A stretch of 64,000 nt of DNA from Chloroflexota bacterium (GTDB lineage Bacteria; Chloroflexota; Anaerolineae; Caldilineales; Caldilineaceae). The stretch is taken from the NCBI GenBank assembly GCA_016861025.1, contig BOKO01000022.1, forward strand, positions 41,687 through 105,686, in the 5' to 3' direction. Under the pieces are notes generated by a model that searched no databases, was not told where the DNA came from, and was given only the letters and a program-made list of their open reading frames with translations. Shown here one piece after another: positions 42,922 to 53,489 of the stretch (within the stretch, counting starts at the first letter, position 1; each line of letters starts with the position of its first letter). A program made the position numbers and the translations under genes.

Positions 42922-43701
42922 TCATCTATACAACGGGCTGCCAATTGCCTGACCACCGTCCACAAGAATTGTAGCGCCGGTGGTGAAGCTCGACGCCGGG
43001 GACGCCAGATAGAGCGCAACACCGGCAATCTCCTCTGGCTCAGCCATGCGCTGCTGTGGGATGCCAGCCAGCACTGCTGCGTTCAACGTCTGGTTCGACC
43101 AGATTGCGGCGCTGAATTTGGTCTTGACAAAGCCGGGCGCAATGGCGTTGACTTGAATGTTACGCGACGCCAGCTCCGCCGCCAACACCTCGGTCAACAT
43201 AATCACACCCGCTTTGGTGACGCAGTAGACGCCCATCCCCGGCTGCGGAATTTTGCCAGCAATTGATGCCATGTTGATGACCTTGCCGCCGCCACGCGCC
43301 TGCATTGCCGGGACGCACGCCTTGATCATGCGTAAATAGCCTTTGACGTTGACATCAAAGGTCTTGTCCCAGTGGCTCTCTTCAGCGGTCAACACCGGCC
43401 CAAAGTGCGGGTTGGTCGCTGCATTGTTGACGAGAATATCGACGCCGCCGTAGGTCGTGATCGTCGCCTCCACCAGCGCCGCCACCGCCGCAGCATCGCC
43501 GGTGTGCGCCGCCAACGCTGTCGCTGCGCCGCCTGTCTCGCGGATGCGCGCCGCCACCGGCTCCACATTCTCTTGTTTGCGGCTGGAAACTACAACGCTT
43601 GCACCCGCCTCAGCCAACGTCACAGCAATCGCCTCGCCGATCCCACGCGACGCGCCAGTCACAATCGCAACCTTGCCCTTCAAATCAAACAGTGCAGCCA
43701 C
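42922..43701 (-). CDS. Short-chain dehydrogenase/reductase (SDR)
   Basis: 259 aa classical SDR. Cofactor motif IVTGASRGIGEAIAV near residues 14-28; NNAATNP near 92; catalytic Ser in INMASIAGK and YCVTKAG (Tyr/Lys) near 158-164; PGFVKTKF; C-terminal FTTGATILVDGGQA. Related to FabG and glucose-1-dehydrogenase-like enzymes, and NADP use is possible from the Arg after strand 2 (VVSSRKQ). Substrate unknown. GTG 43701 is preceded by AAAGGGGA. Downstream of the enoyl-CoA hydratase gene on the same strand, so a role in acyl-CoA metabolism is plausible. Confidence 0.9.
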   Translation of the reverse strand: MAALFDLKGKVAIVTGASRGIGEAIAVTLAEAGASVVVSSRKQENVEPVAARIRETGGAATALAAHTGDAAAVAALVEATITTYGGVDILVNNAATNPHFGPVLTAEESHWDKTFDVNVKGYLRMIKACVPAMQARGGGKVINMASIAGKIPQPGMGVYCVTKAGVIMLTEVLAAELASRNIQVNAIAPGFVKTKFSAAIWSNQTLNAAVLAGIPQQRMAEPEEIAGVALYLASPASSFTTGATILVDGGQAIGSPLYR

Positions 43702-43774
43702 GCAGGGTCCCCTTTCTGACGATTGAACTTCAAGCTGTATTCTTCATCCAATGGAAGAGAGTAGAGAGTGGAGA

Positions 43775-44563
43775 TTATTCACCCCGAAATTCCGGCGTCC
43801 GTTTCTGTAGAAACGCCATCACACCCTCTCTATGATCGTGCGTGGCGATGGCGTGCGCCTGGAGGTCAGCTTCGTAATCGATGGCGGCGTCGAGCGAGCT
43901 ATGCAGCGCGGCGTTGAGCGCCTGCTTGGTCCAGCCCAGCGCTTTGGTCGGGCGCGCCGCCAATGCCTGCGCCCATTCCATCGCCTTGTGCATGAGGAAC
44001 GTCCCCGCTACGACCTGGTTGCACAGCCCAAGCTGTAAACAGCGCGGCGCCATGATGCGCTCCGCCTCGATGCAAAGCTGCAAGGCGCGGCTGTAGCCGA
44101 CCATGCGCGCCATAAACCACGTCGAGCCAGCGTCCGGCACCAGCCCGATGTTGGAGAACGCCTGCAAAATGTAGGCGTCGTCCGCCATGATGCGCAGGTC
44201 GCACGCCAGCGCCAGCGACGCGCCCGCGCCCGCCGCGCCGCCGTTGATGGCGCCGATGATGATTTTGGGCATCATCACTATGCGCAGAATCAGCGGCTTG
44301 TAGTAGCTCTTGATCGCCTCGCGCACGTTGGCGGCGTCGATTGCGCCGGTGAAGATGCTCAGATCCTGCCCGGCGCTGAAGGTGGGGCCCTCGCCGGTCA
44401 ACACGATAGCGCGCACGGCCGAGTCTTGCTCAGCGTGGCGGAAGGCGTCGTTCAGTTCGGTCAGCATCTCTGGCGTGAATGCGTTGCGTCGTTCGACGCG
44501 GTTCATGCGAATGACGGCCACAGCGCCTTCAGTAGTGTAAAGGACAGTTTGATACGGGATCAT
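43775..44563 (-). CDS. Enoyl-CoA hydratase/isomerase family protein (PaaG-like)
   Basis: 262 aa crotonase-fold enzyme. The oxyanion hole regions are FSAGQDLSIF near residue 63 and AINGGAAGAGASLALACDLR near 104-123; LVPDAGSTWFMARMVG near 141-156 has Asp at the catalytic position used by PaaG-type ring-epoxide isomerases rather than the two Glu of true hydratases. A 2-(1,2-epoxyphenyl)acetyl-CoA isomerase or other enoyl-CoA isomerase activity is likely, but no other phenylacetate genes are present. It precedes the SDR gene, with a 73-base gap. Confidence 0.85.
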   Translation of the reverse strand: MIPYQTVLYTTEGAVAVIRMNRVERRNAFTPEMLTELNDAFRHAEQDSAVRAIVLTGEGPTFSAGQDLSIFTGAIDAANVREAIKSYYKPLILRIVMMPKIIIGAINGGAAGAGASLALACDLRIMADDAYILQAFSNIGLVPDAGSTWFMARMVGYSRALQLCIEAERIMAPRCLQLGLCNQVVAGTFLMHKAMEWAQALAARPTKALGWTKQALNAALHSSLDAAIDYEADLQAHAIATHDHREGVMAFLQKRTPEFRGE

Positions 44564-44920
44564 GATAACCTCGAAATTCGGTTTGCGTAACCAGCCAAAA
44601 GGCGTCTTTGGGTCTCGAACTCAACGTGCATTGCATCATCAGACGCACAATGAAACATAATGATTATGCGCGCTCTATGAGCTTCGTTCAGGAAGTGGTC
44701 GAGTTGCAAGTTGGCGTCAGTATAGCCTGCGCAATAAGACAGGTCAACTTCCCCCTCTGTAGTGGGTCTACTTCACGTCTTGGACTTGGAACTTCATCTG
44801 TCTGTTTCGGCGTCTACTTTTCATGTATGATATACTGGCAACTTGAAGTTACGTCAGGAAGTGACGAATCTCCACCGACATTCCGACGTGCTTGCATGGA
44901 CAGATGGAGAAGACAAAGCG
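44564..44920. other. Divergent spacer of 357 bases with an extended -10 promoter
   Basis: TGATATACT at 44828-44836 is a good extended -10 box for the SH3 lipoprotein gene. A 5-bp inverted repeat CGTCA-GGAAG-TGACG follows at 44854-44868. A 160-codon open frame crossing this region has atypical codon use and is not called. Confidence 0.45.
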
Positions 44921-45925
<1,005 letters not shown>

Positions 45926-45951
45926 CCTCATTTCCAGCACGCTTTCGCCTG

Positions 45952-47238
<1,287 letters not shown>

Positions 47239-49704
47239 ATGGGAGAGAAAGGGAATATGGCAAAAAAAGAGATTGAGAGATTAGAGAATGGAGATTCGTC
47301 ACGCACCAATCTCCAATTTTCAATCTCCAATCTCTTAATCGTCTTATCTCTGCTTCTTGCGGCTTTTCTCCGGTTCTATCATCTCGATGCCTCCTCGCTT
47401 TGGAACGACGAAGGCAATTCGTGGGCGATGCTCTCGCGCACCTTCGGCGAGATCGCCGCCGCCGCCGCCGCCGATATTCACCCGCCAGGCTATTACTGGC
47501 TGCTCAAACTTTGGTCGATGCTCTTTGGCGACAGCGCCGCAGCGATGCGCGCTCTCTCGGCGGCGCTTGGCGTGCTGCTCGTGGCGCTGGTCACCGCCAT
47601 TGCGTTGCGCGCCACCCGCATCCGGGTTGGCTGGCGCTGGTTTCCTGTGCTTGCGGCGTTCCTGGCGGCGGTGAATCCGTTCCAGGTTTACTACAGCCAG
47701 GAAGCGCGTATGTACATGCTGCTGGCAGTTGAGGCGGCGGGATTGTTTTGGGCGTTGCTGTGGATGATGGAGGTTGGAGAGCAAAGATTAGGAGATTGGA
47801 GATTGGTTGCTTCGGAGAGGAGCGCATCTTCGTCTCTGCAATCCCCCAATCTCTTAATCCTCCAATCCTTCTTCCTCTTTTTCGGCGTTGCCGGCATGTG
47901 GACGCACTACAGCTTTCCCATCGTGCTGGCGGCGGCGGGATTGACCTTTGTGCTTTGGTGGGCGATGGGTCTGCGCAACGATGCGTCGATAACCTCACCA
48001 CCCCACCACCCCATCACACGGCTGCTTCATTTTTTCTTGCTCAATGGTTTGATTTTTCTCGCCTTTCTTCCCTGGTTGCCAACAGCCATTGACAGCGTGT
48101 TGAACTGGCCTAAAGGCGGCGTCGAGGTGAATGCAGCAGAAGGGCTGACGCTGACGCTGCGCACCCTACTCTTTGGACCCCTGCGCATTACTGTGGAACC
48201 GTTGTGGCCGTGGCTGGGGTTGGCAGGCGTTTTGCCACTTGTCGGGTTGATCGCCTTGCGCCCCTTGCCGCGGCTGGCGTTGACGACCGGATTGTGGCTG
48301 TTGCTGCCGGTCGCCATGATGTTTGGGTTGGGACTCTTCACCGACGCCTTTCTCAAGTTTTTGCTAGTTGCGTCGCCAGCATGGTGTCTGATGGTCGCCG
48401 CTGCGCCGTGGATCGTTGCGGCGAAAACGCAGCAAACCAGATCAGAGCGCGTTGGGCGTGGTTTGTTGATCGCTGGCGTCGCTGTGTTTGGGATCGGGGC
48501 GGCTGTCGCAGCGCTTCCGACCTATTACGCCGATCCCTTTGTGCGCGACAATTATCGCGGCGTAGCGAAGTATCTGGCGGCGGTGGGAGACGCCTCCAGC
48601 GACCTGGTCATCTTGAATGCGCCGGGACAGCAAGAGGTGTGGCGCTACTACGACCCTGGTCTGCCGGTGCTGGCATTGCCAATGCAGCGTCCACCTGACC
48701 CCGCCCATGTTGAAGCGCAGCTTGTCGAAGCGACGGCCGCAAAGCGACGCGTCTTTGCACTCTTCTGGGCAACCGACGAGGCCGACCCGCAACAGTATGT
48801 CGAACGTTGGCTCGACGCCAATGCCTTCAAGGCGATGGAGAGCTGGCAGGGCAACCTGCGTTTTGTCACCTATGCACTTGCCAGCGACCTGGAACAGACG
48901 GTGATGTCGTCCGTATGGTGGGAGAACGGCATGGTTCTCTCCAAAGTGCAGCAGCCGCGTCCGGCGCCGCAGCGCGTGACGCCGGGCAACGCAGCTATGA
49001 TTCAGCTTCAATGGTTCACCGACCGCCCGTTGACGCGGCGCTATAAAGTCAGCGTGCAGTTGCTCGACGACCGCAACCAGGTGATCGCGCAGCATGACAG
49101 TGAGCCGGGCGGCGGCTCACTGCCAACCGATCGCTGGCAGGTCGGCGAAAAGGTAATCGATAACCATGGCATCGCCATTCCGTTTGGCGCGCCGCCCGGC
49201 GCCCACCGTATGATCGCCGTGCTCTATGATGCAGAAACCGGTGAACGTGTGCGACAATTTGGGCAAGATCTGGTGGCGTTGGGTGCAGTGATTGTTGAAC
49301 AATCTGAGCAGACGCCGCCGCTCGATGTCGTGCCGATACAGCACCGATTGGGGCTGACGCTCGGACCGGTGCAGCTTGTCGGTTACGACGCCTATCGCCG
49401 CGGCTTCACCCATGCGCCGCAAACGCCGATTCATCCGGGCGAAATCGCGCATTTCACCTTCTATTGGCAGGCGCCCAACCCATTGCCGGCGGATTGGCCC
49501 GCCGACCTGACGATGACGCTGCGGCTGGGCGACCAACAGATCACAGCGCCACTCGCCGGGGGGACGTATCCGACTGGACAGTGGCGGGCGGGTGAGCTGG
49601 TGCGCGGCGAGTTCGATCTCGTCTACGACGGTGCAACAAGTCAGCCGCTGCTCAGCGTTGGCGATGATTCGGCAAATCTACGTTCGCTGCCAGTCCAACC
49701 ATAA
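47239..49704 (+). CDS. GT39/ArnT-like membrane glycosyltransferase with repeat-derived segments
   Basis: 821 aa. The N-terminal about 400 residues have around ten membrane helices and the ArnT/PMT-type first loop: RFYHLDASSLWNDEGNSW with the Asp-Glu pair and DIHPPGYYWLLKLW. Such enzymes move a sugar from a polyprenyl-phosphate donor to lipids or proteins at the outer face of the membrane. The C-terminal about 350 residues are soluble and beta-rich. Three stretches are built from the heptamer or related repeats: near residues 10-33, about 178-210 and about 253-261, all in frame. The start is ATG 47239 or ATG 47257; the latter has AAAGGGA close upstream. Confidence 0.85.
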   Translation: MGEKGNMAKKEIERLENGDSSRTNLQFSISNLLIVLSLLLAAFLRFYHLDASSLWNDEGNSWAMLSRTFGEIAAAAAADIHPPGYYWLLKLWSMLFGDSAAAMRALSAALGVLLVALVTAIALRATRIRVGWRWFPVLAAFLAAVNPFQVYYSQEARMYMLLAVEAAGLFWALLWMMEVGEQRLGDWRLVASERSASSSLQSPNLLILQSFFLFFGVAGMWTHYSFPIVLAAAGLTFVLWWAMGLRNDASITSPPHHPITRLLHFFLLNGLIFLAFLPWLPTAIDSVLNWPKGGVEVNAAEGLTLTLRTLLFGPLRITVEPLWPWLGLAGVLPLVGLIALRPLPRLALTTGLWLLLPVAMMFGLGLFTDAFLKFLLVASPAWCLMVAAAPWIVAAKTQQTRSERVGRGLLIAGVAVFGIGAAVAALPTYYADPFVRDNYRGVAKYLAAVGDASSDLVILNAPGQQEVWRYYDPGLPVLALPMQRPPDPAHVEAQLVEATAAKRRVFALFWATDEADPQQYVERWLDANAFKAMESWQGNLRFVTYALASDLEQTVMSSVWWENGMVLSKVQQPRPAPQRVTPGNAAMIQLQWFTDRPLTRRYKVSVQLLDDRNQVIAQHDSEPGGGSLPTDRWQVGEKVIDNHGIAIPFGAPPGAHRMIAVLYDAETGERVRQFGQDLVALGAVIVEQSEQTPPLDVVPIQHRLGLTLGPVQLVGYDAYRRGFTHAPQTPIHPGEIAHFTFYWQAPNPLPADWPADLTMTLRLGDQQITAPLAGGTYPTGQWRAGELVRGEFDLVYDGATSQPLLSVGDDSANLRSLPVQP
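47268..47336. repeat. Heptamer array at the 5' end of the GT39-like gene
   Basis: Left arm 47268-47296 (AGAGATTGAGAGATTAGAGA and onward) and right arm 47308-47336 (AATCTCCAATTTTCAATCTC and onward) are imperfectly complementary; units GAGATTG / CAATCTC. Encodes IERLENGDSS and FSISNLLIV in the N-terminus. Confidence 0.82.
47772..47868. repeat. Heptamer array inside the GT39-like gene
   Basis: Left arm 47772-47806 (GGTTGGAGAGCAAAGATTAG and onward) and right arm 47839-47868 (CAATCCCCCAATCTCTTAAT and onward) flank a 32-base loop. In frame; translated as GEQRLGDWRLV and SLQSPNLLILQS, in a loop between two membrane helices. Confidence 0.82.
47997..48021. repeat. Short C-rich repeat in the GT39-like gene
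   Basis: TCACCACCCCACCACCCCAT at 47997-48016 resembles the C-rich arm of the array at 21356-21396. It encodes SPPHHPIT. No opposing arm is present. Confidence 0.5.
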
Positions 49705-49839
49705 ATTTGCAACCTCGACGCTTCTCCGCAGCATTGTCCTCATCTCGCTCTTGTAGAATCGACGCCGCGCCGCAGCCCAATCACACCTTTTCCCGGGCGT
49801 ACTTCAAGGTAGGAAGTAGACCCGGCGCCTCGCTACAAT

Positions 49840-49865
49840 TTGACATAGTACTATATTTGTTATAG
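49840..49865 (+). promoter_or_regulatory. Promoter -35 box and candidate operator of the HxlR-type gene
   Basis: TTGACA (49840-49845) is followed by CTATA-TTTGT-TATAG (49851-49865), a perfect 5+5+5 inverted repeat over the spacer and -10 region. A TAGTACTA palindrome overlaps its left side. The layout fits autoregulation by the HxlR protein encoded at 49902. Confidence 0.55.
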
Positions 49866-49901
49866 CATAACGCAAAAGAAAAGTAGCAAGGGATTAAAGG
49901 T

Positions 49902-50252
49902 ATGCCCACAAACATGGAGATGCAAGCAACAATGGAGTTGCCGCTCTGTCCGGTCGAGCCGGCTGCGCGCATTGTCGGCCAGAAGTGGACGCTGCAGATT
50001 GTCTACTTTCTGCTCGACGGCCGTTCGATGCGATTTTGTGAGCTTCAGGACAGATTAGGCGGCGTCAACCCCAGTACACTCAGCAGTAGATTGAAGATGC
50101 TCGAAGAAGAGGGGATTGTGCGTCGCACCCAGATCAGCGCAATCCCACCTCATGTCGAGTATTGCCTCACGGAAATGGGGCGAGACCTGGAGAGGGTGAT
50201 CCGCGAAGTCACACGTTGGAGCAACGAATGGCTCTGCGGGCGCTGCTCGTAG
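49902..50252 (+). CDS. HxlR family winged-helix transcription regulator
   Basis: 116 aa. HxlR pattern: conserved Cys in ELPLCPVEPAARIVGQKWTL near residues 13-32, wing and recognition helix RMRFCELQDRLGGVNPSTLS-like region (about 45-66), SSRLKMLEEEGIVRRT, then YCLTEMGRDLERV. The CPVE Cys can be a redox sensor in this family (as in YodB or HypR), and this copy also has CGRC at its C-terminus. AAGGGA lies 9 bases upstream of ATG 49902. The GloB-like hydrolase gene follows 19 bases later and is the likely target. Confidence 0.9.
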   Translation: MPTNMEMQATMELPLCPVEPAARIVGQKWTLQIVYFLLDGRSMRFCELQDRLGGVNPSTLSSRLKMLEEEGIVRRTQISAIPPHVEYCLTEMGRDLERVIREVTRWSNEWLCGRCS

Positions 50253-50271
50253 ACAGAAATGAAAAACTCAT

Positions 50272-50919
50272 ATGATAGTCAAAGGATTGACAGTCGGTCT
50301 ATTGCAAGAAAATTGCTACATTTTTGGATGTAGCCGCACGCGCAAGGCAGTGATTATCGACCCAGGCGACAATGCACGGGCGATTCTACGTCTGGTCGAT
50401 CAGCAGGCGCTTACGGTTGAGAAGATTATCAACACGCACGCGCACTTCGATCATGTCATGGCTGTGCCGGCGGTGCGCGCGGCGACCGGGGCGCCTTTCC
50501 TGTTGCATCGCAAAGACCTGCCGATCCTGCACGATGTGCCAGATCGAGTGCGCCTATGGTTGGACATGGAAGTCGATCCGATCGACGAACCTGATGGATT
50601 TTTAGAGCACGGCCAGATCATCGAAGTTGGCGACGAACAGCTAGAGGTGCGTTTCACACCGGGTCATGCGCCGGGGCATGTTGTCTTTGTGAATCACGCC
50701 GGACGACAGGTTTTTGCCGGCGATACGCTTTTTCAAGGCAGTATTGGGCGTTTTGATCTGCCTGGCGCCGACGAGCCAACCTTGCTGCGCAGCATTCACG
50801 AACAACTGCTGACGCTGCCCGACGATTACGTCGTCTATCCAGGACATGGGCCGGCGACGACGATTGGATACGAACGCGTCCATAATCCCTATGTAGGCGC
50901 CGCCGCACTGCAAAAATGA
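50272..50919 (+). CDS. GloB/YcbL-like MBL-fold hydrolase
   Basis: 215 aa. MBL motifs: INTHAHFDHVMAVP near residues 50-63, FTPGHAPGHVVFV near 127-139, VFAGDTLFQGSIGRFDLPG near 145-163 and VYPGHGPATTIGYE near 185-198. This is the small glyoxalase-II-like type (YcbL) that hydrolyses thioesters such as S-lactoylglutathione or uses other low-molecular thiols. The HxlR regulator directly upstream suggests thiol- or aldehyde-stress induction (inference). Confidence 0.9.
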   Translation: MIVKGLTVGLLQENCYIFGCSRTRKAVIIDPGDNARAILRLVDQQALTVEKIINTHAHFDHVMAVPAVRAATGAPFLLHRKDLPILHDVPDRVRLWLDMEVDPIDEPDGFLEHGQIIEVGDEQLEVRFTPGHAPGHVVFVNHAGRQVFAGDTLFQGSIGRFDLPGADEPTLLRSIHEQLLTLPDDYVVYPGHGPATTIGYERVHNPYVGAAALQK

Positions 50920-50959
50920 AGCGTACAATTCGAAAGGGAACATCCGCTTTACGGCGGAA

Positions 50960-51193
50960 TTGGAAAAGCTGGAGCAAGTCGCCAATCAGTTTTATCGAGA
51001 ATCGCCAGGATCGTTTATCATTGTGTGTATTGCAGTGGAACGGCTGGGTGTAGATCAGCGTTGGGAAATGGCGGGTGATCGCCTACTTTCTCACATTTAC
51101 GGTGGATTGAATCGCAGCGCCGTTGTGGATGTCGCGTCGTTTCCACGCAATGCGAGCAACTGGTTTGTTCTGTCGCCAGAGTTGAGACAGTGA
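50960..51193 (+). CDS. Doubtful small open frame
   Basis: 77 codons from TTG 50960 in the 280-base spacer. It starts MEKLEQVANQFYRESPGSFI. No ribosome site is seen close to the TTG and no family is recognised. Third-position composition is only weakly gene-like. Listed because it fills an otherwise empty space; it may be a decayed gene. Confidence 0.25.
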   Translation: MEKLEQVANQFYRESPGSFIIVCIAVERLGVDQRWEMAGDRLLSHIYGGLNRSAVVDVASFPRNASNWFVLSPELRQ

Positions 51194-51198
51194 TTTGT

Positions 51199-51591
51199 AT
51201 GAGCGTATTCACCGATCTGTTCCCAGGCATCTTTCGGAGGCGTACAGCCGAGAACGCTCCAACAGCTGCCGTCAGCGCGTCCGTCACGACAGGCGGCGGC
51301 TCCGACAACGAGCCGGTTGTCGTATGGGAGGCGGCAAACTTGATGGAAGCCCATGTGGTCAAAGCGCGACTGGAAAGCGAAGGCATTCCGGCGCTGATCC
51401 GGGGGGAGGCGCTGGCCGCAATCTATGGGCTGACCGCCGGCAATCTGGCCGCCGCCAAAGTGTTGACGCCAGCGCCGTTGGCTGATAAAGCGATCGCTAT
51501 TCTCTCTGGCGAAGAAGTTGAAATAGAAACGATAGAGGAACCGTTAGTCGAAGAAGATGGTTTTGCGCGCAGGAAATCATCGGTCGGCTAA
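51199..51591 (+). CDS. DUF2007 domain protein
   Basis: 130 aa. Residues about 40-100 carry the DUF2007 pattern: PVVVWEAANLMEAHVVKARLE, then SEGIPALIRGE and a short alpha/beta end with LTPAPLADKAIAIL. The family is described as a putative signal-transducing or regulatory domain without firm function. A Thr/Ala-rich N-terminus and an acidic tail flank it. ATG 51199 is used; GTG 51190 would add three residues. The next gene, ccmE, starts 19 bases later, so it may be the first gene of the ccm transcript. Confidence 0.75.
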   Translation: MSVFTDLFPGIFRRRTAENAPTAAVSASVTTGGGSDNEPVVVWEAANLMEAHVVKARLESEGIPALIRGEALAAIYGLTAGNLAAAKVLTPAPLADKAIAILSGEEVEIETIEEPLVEEDGFARRKSSVG

Positions 51592-51610
51592 CCAGTCTAC
51601 AAACATCACC

Positions 51611-52096
51611 ATGGCACAAGAAATTAATCCCGTCACCATTCCAGCCGATCTTCAAGAGCGTTCGCGCAGCAAGTTCAACTCCAAATATATTGTTGGCGGC
51701 CTGCTGCTGTTGACCTTTGTCGGATTCTTGATTTTTCAAGTCTATGACGCAACGACAACCACCGGCGCGTATTACCTGACCGTCGGCGAGCTCTATGAAC
51801 GGACGCCACAGATCTATGGCGAACGCGTGCGCGTAAGCGGCAATGTCGTCGACAACAGCGAAATCTGGAATGCGCAGGAAGTCACCCTTCGCTTCAAGAT
51901 TGCTGACGAAAGCATGCACGAGTTGCCCATCGTGTTCCATGGGCCGCGTCCCGACAATTTTGCGCGTGCTGCATCGGCGATCATCGAAGGCGAGTTGTTG
52001 CCAGATGGAACCTTCCAGGCTGAAACACTGCTGCTCAAATGTCCGAGCCGCTATGAAGAGGAGCCAGAGGAAGTCTACGTCGAAGCAATCCGGTAA
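51611..52096 (+). CDS. ccmE: Cytochrome c maturation haem chaperone CcmE, CxxxY variant
   Basis: 161 aa. One N-terminal anchor (YIVGGLLLLTFVGFLIFQVYD, about residues 26-46) and an OB-fold (TTGAYYLTVGELYERTP ... ERVRVSGNVVDN). CcmE binds haem covalently and hands it to apocytochromes outside the membrane. The haem-binding motif is HxxxY in the well-known form; here it is CPSRY (Cys144, Tyr148), the CxxxY variant known from some archaea and sulphate reducers. ccmA, ccmB and ccmC follow. Confidence 0.92.
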   Translation: MAQEINPVTIPADLQERSRSKFNSKYIVGGLLLLTFVGFLIFQVYDATTTTGAYYLTVGELYERTPQIYGERVRVSGNVVDNSEIWNAQEVTLRFKIADESMHELPIVFHGPRPDNFARAASAIIEGELLPDGTFQAETLLLKCPSRYEEEPEEVYVEAIR

Positions 52097-52097
52097 C

Positions 52098-53489
52098 GTG
52101 CACGCCAACAAGAGTTTTGTCACAGTTTTGTTTTTGCTCAAACGCATTGCAAGAAGAGTTGTCACCGCGAGCATTGGCGGTTTTCTGTCAGCTGCGTTGG
52201 CAGCTGTTGCATCGTTGGCGCAAACGCCGCACAACACACCTGAAACCATATCCACACCGCCGAGTCAACCCTCGCCGATGCCAGATCAGCGGTGGGAGTC
52301 GTCCTACACGGGCGGAGAGGGACGCATTACAGGTCGCATCGTACAGGGCACTGCCGGCGCCGCCGCGCCGATAAACCAGGAAGTGACGCTTATGGCGTAC
52401 ACGAACCTCATGCCTGTTTCCGTGTTCACCACGACGATCGACGCCAGCGGTCGCTTCACATTTGAGCAGGCGGCGACAAGCCCGGATGTTGCCTATTATG
52501 TCGGCGCCACCTACGCCGACGTTGCCTATGGCAGCGAGCTTTTTACATTGTCCGCAGCCACGCCGACGATGGAACTCACGATTCCAGTCTACGAGACAAC
52601 GACGGAGATCGACCAGTTGCGTTTCAATCGTGTGCAATGGGTGATCGACCATCTGCCCGGGACGCTGCGTGTGCGCGAGCTGCTGACGGTGGCGAATAAC
52701 CAGGATCGCACGGTGATAGGTGAAGCGCTCGAAGGCAGCGACCGAACAGTCACCGTCGCGTTGCCGATTCCTGCCGAAGCCATCGATCTCGAGTTTCAGG
52801 ATGGTGCGCTCGGCGCACGCTACGTCAATGTCGATGGCGTCATCTATGATACAACGCCAATTCGACCTGGCGCCCAGGATCGCCAGGTTGCACTTGCATA
52901 CTCGATCCCTTATTCAGAGACTGGCGCCACAATTGTTGCGGATATTGCCTATCCGGTCGATACGTTTGGCGTATTGGTCGCCGATCTACCCAGCCTTGCC
53001 GTCGAAGTGAGCGCACCGCTCGAAAACGTCGGCAATCAGACAGTGCAACATGTCGCGTATCGGGTGTGGAATGGTGCACTGGCAGAGCCGACGCAACTGT
53101 CGATCACGCTGCAAAACCTGATCCCAGCCAGAGGCGTTGACCCACGTCTTGCACAGGCGCAGAGCACGCCGACGCCGATCCGCTCGGTGGACGCGCCGTC
53201 GTCCACAATCCCGCCGGTGTTTGCAGGCATTGCGGTGGCTGCACTGGTGTTGGTGATTGGCGGCGGCATCCTCTACTGGAAGTATTCGCGCAATGCAGTC
53301 CAGACGCTCTACGCACTGCGCCGCGAAAAAGAGCGCTTGCTGACCGAGATCGCGACGCTCGACAATCGCCATGATCAAGGCGACATCGACGACGAGACCT
53401 GGTCGACTGAACGAGTGTCGCTCATGAACTTGCTGCGCGAAGTCAGCGACACATTGGAACAAATGCCACAGAGCAGAAGGCGTGGGTGA
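52098..53489 (+). CDS. Unknown exported membrane protein in the ccm operon
   Basis: 463 aa from GTG 52098, one base after the ccmE stop. It has a signal-like N-terminus (FVTVLFLLKRIARRVVTASI ... AALAAVASLAQT) and a large beta-rich extracytoplasmic part (about 60-370) with an early carboxypeptidase-regulatory-like module (GRITGRIVQGTAGAAAPINQ). One C-terminal membrane helix follows (about 378-398, AGIAVAALVLVIGGGILYW), then a cytoplasmic coiled coil (ALRREKERLLTEIATLDNRH) with a short-tail pattern seen near CcmH/CcmI-type proteins. Placement between ccmE and ccmA suggests a part in haem or apocytochrome handling. No known ccm subunit has this layout, so the function is open. Confidence 0.75.
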   Translation: MHANKSFVTVLFLLKRIARRVVTASIGGFLSAALAAVASLAQTPHNTPETISTPPSQPSPMPDQRWESSYTGGEGRITGRIVQGTAGAAAPINQEVTLMAYTNLMPVSVFTTTIDASGRFTFEQAATSPDVAYYVGATYADVAYGSELFTLSAATPTMELTIPVYETTTEIDQLRFNRVQWVIDHLPGTLRVRELLTVANNQDRTVIGEALEGSDRTVTVALPIPAEAIDLEFQDGALGARYVNVDGVIYDTTPIRPGAQDRQVALAYSIPYSETGATIVADIAYPVDTFGVLVADLPSLAVEVSAPLENVGNQTVQHVAYRVWNGALAEPTQLSITLQNLIPARGVDPRLAQAQSTPTPIRSVDAPSSTIPPVFAGIAVAALVLVIGGGILYWKYSRNAVQTLYALRREKERLLTEIATLDNRHDQGDIDDETWSTERVSLMNLLREVSDTLEQMPQSRRRG

